The notes under the pieces were generated by a model. It had not been told where the DNA came from, made no database searches, and worked only from the letters and a program-made list of their open reading frames with translations. A stretch of 64,000 nt of DNA. Origin: Palsa-601 sp963801185 (GTDB taxonomy: Bacteria; Actinomycetota; Acidimicrobiia; Acidimicrobiales; Bog-793). The DNA is taken from assembly GCA_963801185.1 (NCBI GenBank), contig CAWDDW010000003.1, positions 124,001-188,000 on the forward strand. The letters are read 5' to 3'. This document shows positions 27,839 through 39,623 of this stretch, piece by piece; within the stretch, counting starts at the first letter, position 1, and each line of letters begins with the position of its first letter. Position numbers and translations under genes: made by a program.

Positions 27839-29742
27839 TCACCCGGTGACCGGCTGCTCCTGTTGCTCGAACTGGGTGCTGTACAGCTCTGCGTAGAGTC
27901 CCCCGCGCGTGAGAGCTCCTCGTGTGTGCCCCGGTCGACGATCCGGCCGGCGTCTACGACGACGATGAGATCGGCGTCCCGCACAGTCGAGAGCCGGTGG
28001 GCTATGACGATCGAAGTCCTGCCCGAGAGCGCCGTCGCGAGCGCCTGCTGCACGGCGGCCTCGGACTCGGAGTCGAGGTGTGCCGTCGCCTCGTCGAGCA
28101 CCACCACGGCCGGAGCTTTGAGGAGGAGGCGGGCGATGGCGATGCGCTGTTTCTCGCCGCCTGAGAGCCGGTAGCCCCGGTCCCCGACCACGGTCTCCAG
28201 CCCATCGGGGAGGGAATCCACCAAAGGGAGGATCTGGGCGGCTGCGAGGACCTCCCGCAGTTCGTCATCGGTCGCGCCGGGCTTGGCGTAGAGAAGGTTC
28301 GACCGGATCGTCTCGTGGAAGAGGTGGGCGTCCTGAGTCACGACGCCGACGGTCTGCCTGAGCGAGGCAAGAGTGGCGTCCCGCACGTCGAGGCCGTTGA
28401 TCCGGACCGCTCCGCTCCGGACGTCGTAGAGCCTCGGGATGAGGTGGGAGATTGTGGTCTTGCCGGCTCCCGACGGGCCGACGAGGGCGATCATCTGACC
28501 CGGTCCAACACGGAACGAGACGTCGAACAGCACCTGCTGGCTCGGGGCTTGGTCCAGCACCGCGACGCTCTCGAGCGACGCCAGCGAGACCTCCTCCGCA
28601 GTCGGATAGGAGAAACTCACCCGGTCGAACACAACCTCAGCCGGCCCGCTCGGGATCTCCGCCGCCCCTGCACGCTCGTCGATCATCGGTGCAAGGTCGA
28701 GGACCTCGAACACCCGGTCGAACGACACGAGGGCTGTCATCACGTCCACCTGGACGTTCGAGAGCGAGGTTAGCGGTCCGTACAGGCGGTTCAAGTACGA
28801 GGTCAGAGCGACCACCGTCCCGACGAGCAGGACGCCCTTGGCCGCCTCGGCGCCACCCCACCCGTAGACGATGGCAGTGGCGAGAGAGGCCGTGAGCAGC
28901 AAGGCGGCCATGAACACGGCGCCGTACATGGAAGTCGTGACCCCGATGTCGCGCACCCGCCCCGCTCGGCGGCTGAAGGCCTGCGACTCGGACTCCGGCT
29001 CTCCGAACAGCTTGACCAGCAACGCCCCGGACACGTTGAAGCGTTCGGTCATCGTGTTGTTCATGTCGGCGTTCAGCATGTAGCTCTCCCGCGTCAGGGC
29101 CGCGAGCCGGCGACCGACGAAACGGGCGGGCACGATGAAGATCGGGAGCAGTGCAAGCGAGACGAGCGTGATCTGCCATGACAGGACGAACATGGCGCCG
29201 AGGGTGACCGCCACGCCGACGGCGTTGCCGATGACCGATTGGAACGTGTCCGTGAAGGCCTGCTGTGCCCCGAGGACGTCGTTGTTGAGACGAGACACGA
29301 GTGCGCCTGTCTGGGTGCGGGTGAAGAAGGAGATCGGCATCCGGGAGACGTGTGCGAACACCTGACTGCGCATGTCGTAGATCAGGCCCTCGCCGACCTT
29401 GGCGGAGATCCAGCGTTGGACTAGCGACAAGAGCGCGCTCAGGACCGCGAGGCCGCCGACGACACCCGCGAGAGCGATGACGAGACCCACCCGGTGCTGG
29501 CCGATGCCCTGGTCGATGATCTCGCGGAGGATCAGCGGGTTGGCTGCTGTGACGACGGCGCTGATGACGATGAGGACGAGGAACACAACGAGCTGGAGCC
29601 GGTATGGCCGGGCGAATCGGGAGATGCGCTTGACGATCCCTTTCGGCAGCTTCTGCTGGGTGACGCTCTGGTCTCGCCGGAACGAGCGCATCACGCCCCA
29701 GCCGGCCGTGCCACCTGCCCCCATCGCTCTCATGCCCATCAT
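27839..29742 (-). CDS. ABC-type multidrug/lipid exporter (fused membrane and ATPase domains)
   Basis: A half-transporter of about 634 residues. Residues about 30-330 form six membrane helices of the ABC1 type, and the rest an ATPase with Walker A GPSGAGKTT, Q-loop TQDAH, signature LSGGEKQRIAIARLLL and Walker B VVVLDEAT followed by the switch His in VIAHRLST. It works as a dimer and exports lipids or drugs. An acidic loop of about 20 residues precedes the ATPase (ASLESVAVLDQAPSQ). The last 23 codons are one base out of frame at a run of five C (27900-27904); correcting it gives the normal end at 27839. Start ATG 29742 follows GAGAGGA. Confidence 0.85.
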
Positions 29743-29942
29743 TCGTCCTCTCGTACGTCTTGGCGCGTAACACCGCTACCTGGCCCGGACATTCCCCGCT
29801 GCCTGGTCGAGGCCGTCGAGCCAGGTCGGCGAGACGAGCGCTTCGCGGAATATCTCCCCTCCGCGATTGTTTGTCCAGTCAAGTATTTCTGTTCTCGCAG
29901 GCGAGCCCCCGGGGCGCCTGCGGTACGGACAACGGAGGAATC

Positions 29943-32315
29943 GTGGCCGAGTTCGAGGATCAATTGACACTTCCCCTTCTGACGCTCTCGTCAGGAGTCG
30001 TGCTGCCCGGCATGGTCTTCACGCTGGCACTCGAGACCGAGCAGTCCCGGGTCGCAGTCGACGCGGCTCGGGCCGTCGGAGGTCGTCTCGTGGTTGTGCC
30101 GAACATCGAGGGCCGGTACGCGAAGGTCGGAGTGATCGCGGAGGTCCTCGAGGAGGGCGAGCTGCCCGGAGGCCCGACCGCTGCCATCGTACGGGGAGAT
30201 CAGCGTGCCGAGATCGGTACCGGCGTGCCCGGGACTGGACAGGCGCTCTGGGTCCAAGTCGAGCCGATAGCTGCAGGCGAGCCGAGCACCGTTGCAGTCG
30301 AGCTCGCCCGGGAGTACCGCGCCGTGCTCGAGAACATCCTGCTCACCCGTGGTGCCCGCCGCATGGCGGAGCGGCTCCGCGAAGTGCAGGACCCGTCGGA
30401 GATCGCTGATCTCGCCGGGTACTCGCCCGACTTGTCGCTCGAGGCAAAGGTTCAGGTGCTCGAGACGATCGACCTGGAAGCGCGCCTTCGTCTCGTCATC
30501 GGCTGGGCCCGTGAGACCCTGGCCGACCTGGCGCTTCGCGACCAGATCAAGTCGAGCGTCGAGGAGGGAATGGAGAAGACGCAGCGGGAGTTCCTCTTGC
30601 GGCGCCAGCTCGAGGCGATCCGCAAGGAGCTCGGCGAGCTCGCGGGCGGCTCTCCCGAGGCCGCCGATCCCGACGACTACCGATCGAGGCTCGACGCGCT
30701 CGTCGCTCACCTGCCGGAGTCGGCGCGCACGGCGATCTCGAAGGAGATCGACCGTTTCGAGAGGACGAGCGATCAGAGTCCCGAGCGGGGTTGGATCCAG
30801 ACCTGGCTCGACACCGTCTTCGAGCTTCCGTGGGGCAAGGAGTCCGAGGACCGCCTCGACATCGCCGAGGCGGGACGGATTCTCGACGAGGACCACGAGG
30901 GATTGAGGGACGTGAAGGACCGCATCCTCGAGCACCTGGCGGTGCGCAAGCTCCAGACCGAACGTGGTCTCGTCCCAGTGAAGGGTGCACGCGGCGCAGG
31001 CGCCATCCTGGCGCTCGTCGGCCCGCCCGGCGTCGGCAAGACCTCGCTCGGCGAGTCGGTGGCACGAGCACTCGGGCGTTCGTTCGTCCGGGTGTCCCTC
31101 GGCGGTGTGCGGGACGAGGCCGAGATCCGGGGTCACCGCAGGACCTACGTCGGGGCCCAGGCGGGGCGCCTCGTCCGGGCGCTACGAGAGGCCGGGACTA
31201 TGAACCCGGTCATCCTTCTCGACGAGGTGGACAAGCTCGGCACGGACTTCCGCGGGGACCCATCCTCGGCATTGCTCGAGGTCCTCGATCCCGCGCAGAA
31301 CCACACGTTCCGGGACCACTACCTCGAGATGAAGCTCGACCTCTCGAAGGTCTTGTTCCTGGCGACCGCGAACGTCGCAGAGACCATCCCGGGGCCGCTC
31401 TACGACCGCTTGGAAGTGATCCGGCTCGACGGCTACACCGACGACGAGAAGCTCGCCATCGCCCGCCACCACCTCCTCCCCCGACAGCTCGAGCGCACCG
31501 CCCTGCGGCCCGACGAGGTGTCGGTCAGCGACGACGCTTTGCGGGCGATCATGTCGGACTACACCCGTGAGGCAGGCGTGCGCTCCCTCGAGCGGGAGCT
31601 CGGCAAGTTGCTGCGCAAGGTGGCCACGAAGCTCACGAGCGGCGCCGTCGATGCCCCCGTCCAGGTGGAAGCGGGCGATGTGCGCGGGTGGTTGGGAAGG
31701 GCGCGTTTCTTCTTCGAAGCCGCTGATCGGACGGCCGTTCCCGGTGTCGCCACCGGGCTTGCTGTCACGGGCGCGGGCGGAGACGTTCTATATGTCGAGG
31801 CGACGGCGATCGACGGCGGCGACGGGCTGTCGCTCACCGGGCAGCTCGGAGACGTCATGAAGGAGTCGGCCGAGATCGCTTTGTCCTACGTGCGGTCGCA
31901 CGCTCCCGAGCTCGGCCTCGACCCGTCGACGCTGGCGGGGCGGCGCTTCCACGTGCACGTGCCGGCAGGTGCAGTGCCAAAGGACGGGCCGTCGGCCGGC
32001 GTGACGATGACGACCGCGCTCGTGTCCCTTCTGACGGGCCGGCCGGTGCGGTCGGTCGTGGGTATGACCGGCGAGGTCACCTTGCAGGGTCTCGTGCTGC
32101 CTATCGGTGGCGTGAAGCAGAAGGTGCTGGCGGCGTGGCGGGCGGGCTTGCGTGAGGTGGTACTGCCGGTGCGCAACGGGCCTGACTTGGAGGACGTGCC
32201 CGAGGCCGTCCGGGCAGAGATGACGTTCCATCTCGCCTCGTCGGTAGCCGATGTGCTTGCCGCCGCGCTCGAGCCTGTGGGCGCCGCGGCGTCCGGTGAG
32301 GCGGCGGCCGCGTGA
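29943..32315 (+). CDS. lon: ATP-dependent Lon protease
   Basis: A full-length Lon of 790 residues: an N-terminal substrate-binding domain (LPLLTLSSGVVLPGM), a long coiled region (QREFLLRRQLEAIRKELGE), an AAA+ module with Walker A GPPGVGKTS and Walker B VILLDEVDKLG, and a C-terminal protease domain with the Ser-Lys dyad in PKDGPSAGVTM and GGVKQKVLAAWRAG. It degrades misfolded and some regulatory proteins in the cytoplasm. I chose the GTG at 29943, behind GGAGG, because the LAN domain begins there; the frame runs open further upstream without homology. It is divergent from the ABC exporter. Confidence 0.95.
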   Translation: MAEFEDQLTLPLLTLSSGVVLPGMVFTLALETEQSRVAVDAARAVGGRLVVVPNIEGRYAKVGVIAEVLEEGELPGGPTAAIVRGDQRAEIGTGVPGTGQALWVQVEPIAAGEPSTVAVELAREYRAVLENILLTRGARRMAERLREVQDPSEIADLAGYSPDLSLEAKVQVLETIDLEARLRLVIGWARETLADLALRDQIKSSVEEGMEKTQREFLLRRQLEAIRKELGELAGGSPEAADPDDYRSRLDALVAHLPESARTAISKEIDRFERTSDQSPERGWIQTWLDTVFELPWGKESEDRLDIAEAGRILDEDHEGLRDVKDRILEHLAVRKLQTERGLVPVKGARGAGAILALVGPPGVGKTSLGESVARALGRSFVRVSLGGVRDEAEIRGHRRTYVGAQAGRLVRALREAGTMNPVILLDEVDKLGTDFRGDPSSALLEVLDPAQNHTFRDHYLEMKLDLSKVLFLATANVAETIPGPLYDRLEVIRLDGYTDDEKLAIARHHLLPRQLERTALRPDEVSVSDDALRAIMSDYTREAGVRSLERELGKLLRKVATKLTSGAVDAPVQVEAGDVRGWLGRARFFFEAADRTAVPGVATGLAVTGAGGDVLYVEATAIDGGDGLSLTGQLGDVMKESAEIALSYVRSHAPELGLDPSTLAGRRFHVHVPAGAVPKDGPSAGVTMTTALVSLLTGRPVRSVVGMTGEVTLQGLVLPIGGVKQKVLAAWRAGLREVVLPVRNGPDLEDVPEAVRAEMTFHLASSVADVLAAALEPVGAAASGEAAAA

Positions 32316-32432
32316 GGTTTGCCGGCGGGTCCCGGGGTGCCCCCCTTCCCCGGGCCCGCTCGGCAGCGACGTCCGGCGCCGGCACGCCCTGCCCGGCACG
32401 CCCTGCCCGGCACGCCCCGCCCTGACAATCTT

Positions 32433-32470
32433 GTGAAGCTCACGTCGCGCCGGCGTGACGCGAGCTTCAC
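32433..32470. terminator. Long hairpin after lon
   Basis: GTGAAGCTC (32433-32441) and GAGCTTCAC (32462-32470) form a perfect nine-base stem with further partial pairing inside. It lies between lon and the next gene on the same strand. It could end lon transcription or be an operator for the following gene. Just before it, CCCTGCCCGGCACG-like units repeat three times (about 32380-32420). Confidence 0.5.
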
Positions 32471-32545
32471 AGTTTGCGATTTCCACAGGCGGGACCCCAC
32501 CGAACGGTAGGTAGAGCGGGAAGAGCCTTCGGCACTCTCTGACTC

Positions 32546-33492
32546 GTGCCTGCGCCGACACGAGCCCGTGACGACCTACTCGTTCTCGCCTCTACGCAGG
32601 CGGGAGTGGTGTCCGGCGCACAGGCTGCCGGGCTCCGCGGCGGACGCGCTGCCCTGCACCGCCTCGTGCTGGCTGGCAGCCTCGTACCGGAGTGCGGGGT
32701 CTATCGCCTTGCCGAGCACGCCCGATCCCCCGAGACCCGCCTTTGGGCCCGGGTCCTGTCCACTCGCGGAGTCCTCTCCCACCGCACGGCGGCGATCCGG
32801 CTCGGAGCGAGCCTCCCCGGACCAACCATCGAAGTGACCGTCGTCTCCTCAAGAAACCCAACCCCTCTACCCGACACAACCATTCACCGCTCCCGACGGC
32901 TGCCCGCAGGGCACGTTGTGCGAGATGAGGACGGCCTTCCGCACACGAGTGCTCCCAGGACTCTCGTCGACCTGGCGGCGACAACGTGCGGACTCGGCGA
33001 CGAAGAGCTCTGGCCTGCCTCGATGCCTGGATCGTCGACAGGCGGGTGACGCTCGGATGGCTGGAGTGGTTCCTGGCGGTGGAGGCACGCGGACTCCCAG
33101 GACGAACGCGTGCCCTCGCTCTCGTCAAAGCGATCGCAGGCGTCAAGGTCGACAGCGCGGCCGAGCGGGCGTTGTCGTCGCTGCTCTACCGATCAGGACT
33201 CCGCCCGTTCGAGACCCAGTACCTCATCTATCGAGCGGGCGTCGTCGTCGCGAGGGTCGACTTCGCATGGCCGCAGAAGCGCGTGGCGCTCAAGCTCGAC
33301 GGATACCGCTATCACTCGGGTCCGGGCGTGTTCGTCGCCGACCGCCAGCGCGGCAACGAGGTCGAGCTCGCCGGTTGGAGGTTGTTGCGCACTACCCCCG
33401 CCGAGATCCGCACGGATCCCGGTCGTCTCGTAGCAACGGTGCGAGACGCCCTTGACCTGCTACCTCGGCTGAACGAGGCTGACAAGGCCTGA
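32546..33492 (+). CDS. AbiEi/DUF559-like protein (frameshifted)
   Basis: Two overlapping frames together encode about 315 residues. The first (from GTG 32546) has a winged-helix-like N-terminus typical of AbiEi antitoxin-type proteins (TQAGVVSGAQAAGLRGGRAALHRLV, then VYRLAEHA). The second carries a DUF559 (very short patch repair-like endonuclease fold) domain with VDFAWPQKRVALKLDGYRYH and NEVELAGWRLLRTTPAEI. One G seems lost near 33011-33014, where ELW followed by ACLDAWIVD would join the halves. Such proteins are common in actinobacteria and vary in number. They may be nucleases, but no partner toxin is beside this one. I rate the fusion as sure and the function as open. Confidence 0.65.
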
Positions 33493-33502
33493 GGCGGCCA
33501 GC

Positions 33503-34936
<1,434 letters not shown>

Positions 34937-34940
<4 letters not shown>

Positions 34941-35380
34941 CGTGTCTCCTCTTCGATTACTGGGTCTGAAAGGCGTTCGTGGTTGGCGGCGGCGGCGAGA
35001 AGTTGGAGGTGTTTCTCCTGTTCATAGGCAAGCCAGCCGGAGTCCGTCACCTCCGTCGGGCGGATGGCGGGCGCGAGCAACCAGGCCGAGACCGCATCAC
35101 TCAGCTCCTGGTCACTCTGGAGGCGGAGGGCAAAACCGACGTCGGACAACTCGATCCCGAACTCCTGGAGCAGGTGGCGGAGGGTCCGGAGGCGCTGGAG
35201 CTCCGCGGGACCGTACAAGCGGTACCCCGAAGGGGACCTGCTCGGGACGACAAGCCCCGCTTCCTCGATGTACCGGAGCATGCGAGCCGACCATCCAGTC
35301 GTCTGCGCCGACTCTTGAATGGTGAGGGCTCCTCCGTCCACGGCATCGAACCTTACCACGCTTGTGGGAAGGTTGGTCAC
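34937..35380 (-). CDS. MerR-family transcriptional regulator
   Basis: The 147-residue protein has the MerR helix-turn-helix and wing (LTIQESAQTTGWSARMLRYIEEAGLVVPSRSPSGYR, here with the RYIEE motif), then a helical linker (LQRLRTLRHLLQEFGIELSDV) and an acidic C-terminus without the Cys pattern of metal sensors. The gene overlaps the ahcY start as ATGA, so it is cotranscribed with and probably controls ahcY or the methyl cycle. The GTG at 35380 lacks a good ribosome binding site; a GTG some seven codons downstream is possible. It is divergent from dcd with only 38 bases between, so one control region serves both. Confidence 0.8.
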
Positions 35381-35418
35381 GGTGGCGGGCGGGCGGGCCG
35401 GACTATCGTTCGAGCACC

Positions 35419-36000
35419 ATGATCCTGTCCGACCGGACCATCCGCGAGGAGATCGCGAGCGGTCGCATCGGCATCGAGCCTCTCGGCGAGGGCTGCATCC
35501 AACCCTCCTCCGTCGACTTGCATGTCGATCGCTACTTTCGCGTCTTCCGCAATCACAGCCAGCGCGTAATCGACGTCAAGGAGAACCAAGAGGAGCTGAC
35601 CGAGCTCGTCGAGGCGATCGAGGGCGAGGCGCTGATCCTCCATCCCGGGGAATTCGTGCTCGGATCGACCATGGAGCGGGTGCGGCTGCCCGATGACCTG
35701 GTGGGTCGCCTCGAGGGCAAGTCGAGTCTCGGGCGCCTCGGGCTGCTCATACACTCGACTGCTGGCTTCGTCGATGCCGGGTGGGACGGGTACCTCACGC
35801 TCGAGCTCTCGAACGTCGCGAATCTGCCGATCACTGTGTATCCCGGAATGAAGATCGGGCAGATCAGCTTCCTTCGGATGACGACAGCGGCAGAGATCCC
35901 CTACGGCGCTGCTTCGCTCGGCTCGAAGTACCAGAACCAGCGGGGGCCGACACCTAGTCGCTACTTCGAGAATTTCCGCTCGGTCACTACCGGCGAATAG
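35419..36000 (+). CDS. dcd: dCTP deaminase
   Basis: The 193-residue protein matches dCTP deaminase in length and motifs: ILSDRTIREEI at the start, then IQPSSVDLHVDRYFRVF, the catalytic stretch GKSSLGRLGLLIHSTAGFVDAGWDG with the essential Glu upstream region, and the C-terminal YQNQRGPTPSRYF. It converts dCTP to dUTP, or in many actinobacteria directly to dUMP; the bifunctional form is likely given the lineage but not proven here. The ATG at 35419 is where homology begins. It is divergent from the MerR-ahcY pair and is followed after 99 bases by the Fe-S protein gene. Confidence 0.9.
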   Translation: MILSDRTIREEIASGRIGIEPLGEGCIQPSSVDLHVDRYFRVFRNHSQRVIDVKENQEELTELVEAIEGEALILHPGEFVLGSTMERVRLPDDLVGRLEGKSSLGRLGLLIHSTAGFVDAGWDGYLTLELSNVANLPITVYPGMKIGQISFLRMTTAAEIPYGAASLGSKYQNQRGPTPSRYFENFRSVTTGE

Positions 36001-36099
36001 ATTTCCCGGCTGCAGGCGCGGCATTCGCTGCGCCGGCGTCCGATAGGACCCGACGGCCGCAAACGAACCCATTCGGCAGCGACCCCCTGAGGAGGGCAT

Positions 36100-38338
36100 G
36101 TGCTCACCAGGTACCCGATCGCGCTGGCCGCGACGGCAATCGCGTTCGCGATCGCCGGCAGGAGGCTGTACTTCTTGAGCCGCCTGGTCCGCGCTGGCCA
36201 GCCTGCACCAGAGCGGCTGTCCCGCTGGGGCAAGCGGGCAGAAGTAGAGGTCAAGGAGGTCGGCGGGCAGAGGAGGCTGCTCAAGTGGACGATCCCCGGC
36301 CTGGCCCATGCCTTCACGTTCTGGGGCTTCACGATCCTCTTCCTCACGATCATCGAGGCCTACGGCGACCTCTTTTCACCGACGTTCCACATCCCGCTCA
36401 TAGGCACGAACCCGGTTGTCGGGTTCATCGAGGACTTCTTCATCGTCGCGGTCCTCGTGTCGCTCGCTGTCTTCTCGATCATCCGCCTGAAGAACAACCC
36501 GGCACGGCTCGAACGCCGGAGCCGCTTCTACGGCTCGCACACGGGTGCTGCTTGGATCACGCTCGGACTGATCGCGAGCGTCATGGTCACGCTGCTCGTG
36601 TACAGGGGCGCCCAGACCAACGTGAAGACCAACGGCGCGTCGGACTTCCCTTACACGAGGTGGGCGTTCGCGTCGCATGTCGTAGGGAGCTGGCTCCACG
36701 GGCTCGGCCACTCGAACGAGGCGATCTCCACGATCTTCGTGGTGCTCAACATCGTCGCGATCGTCGGCTTCGCCGTGTTCCTCGTCCACTCCAAGCACCT
36801 CCACATCGTCATGGCGCCCATCAACGTCGCTTTCTCGCGCCAGCCCCGCGCTCTCGGCGCCCTCGACAAGACGCCCGGCATGGACATCGAGAACATGGAC
36901 GAGGACACCGTCTTCGGGGCGGGCAAGATCGAGCACTTCACGTGGAAGCAGTTGCTCGACGTGGTCACCTGCACAGAGTGCGGACGCTGCCAGAGCCAGT
37001 GCCCGGCTTGGAACACCGGCAAACCCCTCTCCCCCAAGCTCGTGATCATGGATCTGCGCGAGGAGCTGTTCCGAAGCGCCGGCCGCGTGCTCACGAAGGC
37101 TTCTGCCAACGGAGCTGGGGGAGACTCCGGCTCCGCCCCGGCCGTCGAGGCTGAGAGCGAGACGCTCGTCCCTCGCGTCATCGACCCTGACGTGCTGTGG
37201 TCCTGCACGACCTGCGGAGCTTGCGTCGAGGAGTGCCCGGTCGACATCGAGCACGTCGACGCGATCATCGACATGCGCCGTTATGAGGTGATGATCGAGT
37301 CGCGCTTCCCGACCGAGGCCGGCCTCATGCTCCGGAACATCGAGAACAGGGGCGACCCATGGGGGCTCGGCACGTCGAAGCGGCTCGATTGGACCGAAGG
37401 CCTCGGCTTCGACGTTCCGGTCGTCAACGGGACGATCCCCGAGGACGTCGAGTACCTCTTCTGGGTGGGGTGCGCCGGCGCGCTCGATGAACGGGCGCGG
37501 AAGACGACGCAATCACTCGCCCGGCTGCTCCACAAGGCCGGGGTGTCCTTCGCAGTACTCGGGCCGAAGGAGTCGTGCACGGGAGATCCCGCGCGGCGGC
37601 TCGGCAACGAGTACCTCTTCCAGATGCAGGCGATGCAGAACATCGAGACGCTGACGTCTGCGGGCGTGAAGAAGGTGATCGCCTCGTGCCCTCACTGTTT
37701 CAACTCGCTCTCGAACGAGTACCCGGGTCTCGGCGGGAACTTCGAAGTGCTGCACCACTCACAGCTCCTCAGCCGCCTCATCTCGGACGGCAAGCTCACG
37801 CCCGAGCACTTCGAAGCCAAGGTCACCTATCACGACCCGTGCTACCTCGGGCGCCACAACCGCGTCTACGAACCGCCGCGCCGCGTGATCGAGTCCGTGC
37901 CGGGCGTGAGCTCTGTGGAGATGCACCGGTGTAGGGAGAAGGGTTTCTGTTGTGGTGCGGGCGGCGCACGCATGTGGCTCGAAGGAGAGGATCGGCAAGC
38001 GGGTGAACCTCGAGCGTACCGACGAGGCCCTCGGTACCGGAGCTGACGTTGTATCGACGGCTTGCCCGTTCTGCATGATCATGCTCGACGACGCCGTCAA
38101 GGAGCGCCAGCGGGAGGAAGAGGTGTCGGTGCTCGACATCTCCCAGATCATCGAGCGCTCGATGAGGCCGGCGACGGCTGGCGCCGTTGCCGCAGGCGCG
38201 GTCGGCGGTGACGCGATCGGCGGCGGCGCGGTCGGTGCGGGCCCGCAAGCACCCACGCTGGAGGAAGAAGGCGGCGGCGAGCCGCCTGACGGCGGGTCCG
38301 AAGATGCCGGAGGCCTGACGCCTCAGACTGAGGCCTAG
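36100..38338 (+). CDS. Membrane-anchored heterodisulfide reductase-like Fe-S oxidoreductase (frameshifted)
   Basis: About 745 residues. The N-terminal 270 residues hold a short first helix and then several helices of a cytochrome b/NarI-like anchor with His residues. Two 4Fe-4S ferredoxin motifs follow (CTECGRCQSQCP and CTTCGACVEECP), then two CCG domains of the HdrB type (a CPHCFNSLSNEYP-type site and EKGFCCGAGGARMW). The protein probably passes electrons from quinone or a dehydrogenase; related proteins sit in acyl-CoA/ETF oxidation chains. One extra G near 37983-37985 shifts the last 118 codons. The Gly- and Ala-rich tail is of low complexity. The start GTG lies at 36100 behind GAGGAGG. 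It meets the cNMP gene end to end. Confidence 0.8.
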
Positions 38339-38763
38339 TGAACGGAGGCGGCGAGCGCCTTCGCGTCCGCGTTGCGCAGTCTCGAGGCTGTCGCGACGAG
38401 GAGCTTGCGCGCAGTGGAGGGTGAGTCCCTCAAGATCTTGTTGAAGTCCTTCTGATCGATCGCGAGCAGCTGCATGTCCGTCGTGGCTCTAACCGTCGCC
38501 GAGCGGGGAAGGCGGTCCAACAGCGCCAGCTCGCCGAAGTAGCCGCCCGCTTCGAGCTCGGCCGCCTTGCGCCCGTTACGGCTCACCGTGGCCTTGCCGG
38601 ACACGATGTAGTAGAAGGTCTGGCCCACCTCACCTTCGTCGCAGACGACGGTGCCGGCTTTGACGCTCATCGGTTCGGCCTTTTTCTGAATCTCCTTCAG
38701 CTCGCCCCGCGAGCACTCGCTGAAGAGCCAGACATTGGTGAAGTCGAAGTCAGTCCCTGACAT
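38335..38763 (-). CDS. Cyclic nucleotide-binding domain protein
   Basis: The 142-residue product is a single cNMP-binding domain. The phosphate-binding cassette is GYFGELALLDRLPRSATVRA, with the Glu and Arg that contact the ribose and phosphate, preceded by GEVGQTFYYIVSGKATV. There is no helix-turn-helix, so it is not a CRP-type transcription factor; it may act through protein contacts. I prefer ATG 38763 to an upstream one at 38841 since homology begins there. It is convergent with the Fe-S gene; the two stops overlap (CTAG). No cyclase is in the window. Confidence 0.8.
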   Translation of the reverse strand: MSGTDFDFTNVWLFSECSRGELKEIQKKAEPMSVKAGTVVCDEGEVGQTFYYIVSGKATVSRNGRKAAELEAGGYFGELALLDRLPRSATVRATTDMQLLAIDQKDFNKILRDSPSTARKLLVATASRLRNADAKALAASVH

Positions 38764-38916
38764 GTCGCCAAGCGTAGCGGCAGAAGGGGCGCGAATGCGT
38801 TGGCGGACGCGAGATCGCCCCGGCTGCGAACGAGACCTCACTCCATCGCAGCCGGGGCGATCACAGGGCGGTGCCGGCCTGTGGCGCCCACCAACATCAA
38901 CCGATGCGGACCCCGG

Positions 38917-39255
38917 CTATACGGCCTCCGGCCCGTGCTCGCCGGTCCGGATCCTGACCACGTCTTCGACCGGGATCACCCAAACCTTGCCGTCACCGAT
39001 CTTGCCAGTGCCGGCGGTGCGGACGATCGCCTCGACGACGTCGGCAACCTGCTGGTCATCGAGCACGACCTCTATGCGAACCTTGGGGACGAGGTCGATG
39101 GTGTACTCGGCGCCCCGATAGGTCTCCGTGTGACCCCGTTGACGGCCGAAACCCTGCGCTTCGCAGGCAGTCAGGCCCTGAATCCCGAGATCTTTCAGAG
39201 CCTCCTTCACCTCGTCGAGCTTGAACGGCTTGATTACTGCCACGACCAGCTTCAT
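38917..39255 (-). CDS. glnK: Nitrogen regulatory protein P-II
   Basis: The 112-residue protein is a canonical PII trimer subunit. It has the start MKLVVAVIKPFKLDEVKEAL, the T-loop with GFGRQRGHTETYRGAEY (the Tyr of RGAEY is the site modified by uridylylation or, in actinobacteria, adenylylation), and the B- and C-loop motifs TGKIGDGKVWV and RIRTGE. It senses ATP/ADP and 2-oxoglutarate and blocks the ammonium channel. The ATG at 39255 follows GGGAGCGC. It lies on the same strand as amt, but gpmA is placed between them. I use glnK because amt is close; glnB is equally valid. Confidence 0.9.
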   Translation of the reverse strand: MKLVVAVIKPFKLDEVKEALKDLGIQGLTACEAQGFGRQRGHTETYRGAEYTIDLVPKVRIEVVLDDQQVADVVEAIVRTAGTGKIGDGKVWVIPVEDVVRIRTGEHGPEAV

Positions 39256-39623
39256 GACGCGCTCCCTTCGGGGGCGAGAGTGTAGGCCCACCGCACACGG
39301 GCGACAGGCAGAGACAAGGAGGCAGCAAAGGCCATCACCGTCGTGACCCTCCACTTCTTCCAGACGAGCCCGCCGTCGCCGCAGTTTCCTGCCACGCGTT
39401 GTCGCCCGAAGAGCGCCAGTGGGGATAGGGGACATAGGTAGTCCCTAACATGCAACCTCCTTCACCCCGCAGCTGGGGCAGGTCAAGGACGCCTTCGTCC
39501 GCGAACGCTTGCCGCGTAGATTACGAAAGGGGTGTTGCAGAGTTGTGCCCGGAGCGCGAATGCTGGGTTACCCGGTTGTGAACGGCATGTTACGGAGCCC
39601 AGGCGAGACGCAACGCTCCGCCT
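39256..39623. other. Intergenic stretch between glnK and gpmA
   Basis: About 370 bases with no gene that I can support. It must contain the glnK promoter. A short AT-richer part near 39400-39460 may be that promoter, but I see no clear -35/-10 pair or operator. Confidence 0.4.

Noticed and set aside
29858..29942. HAIR operator before lon
   Set aside because: A TCAAG half-site occurs at about 29880 but no partner lies at the needed spacing.
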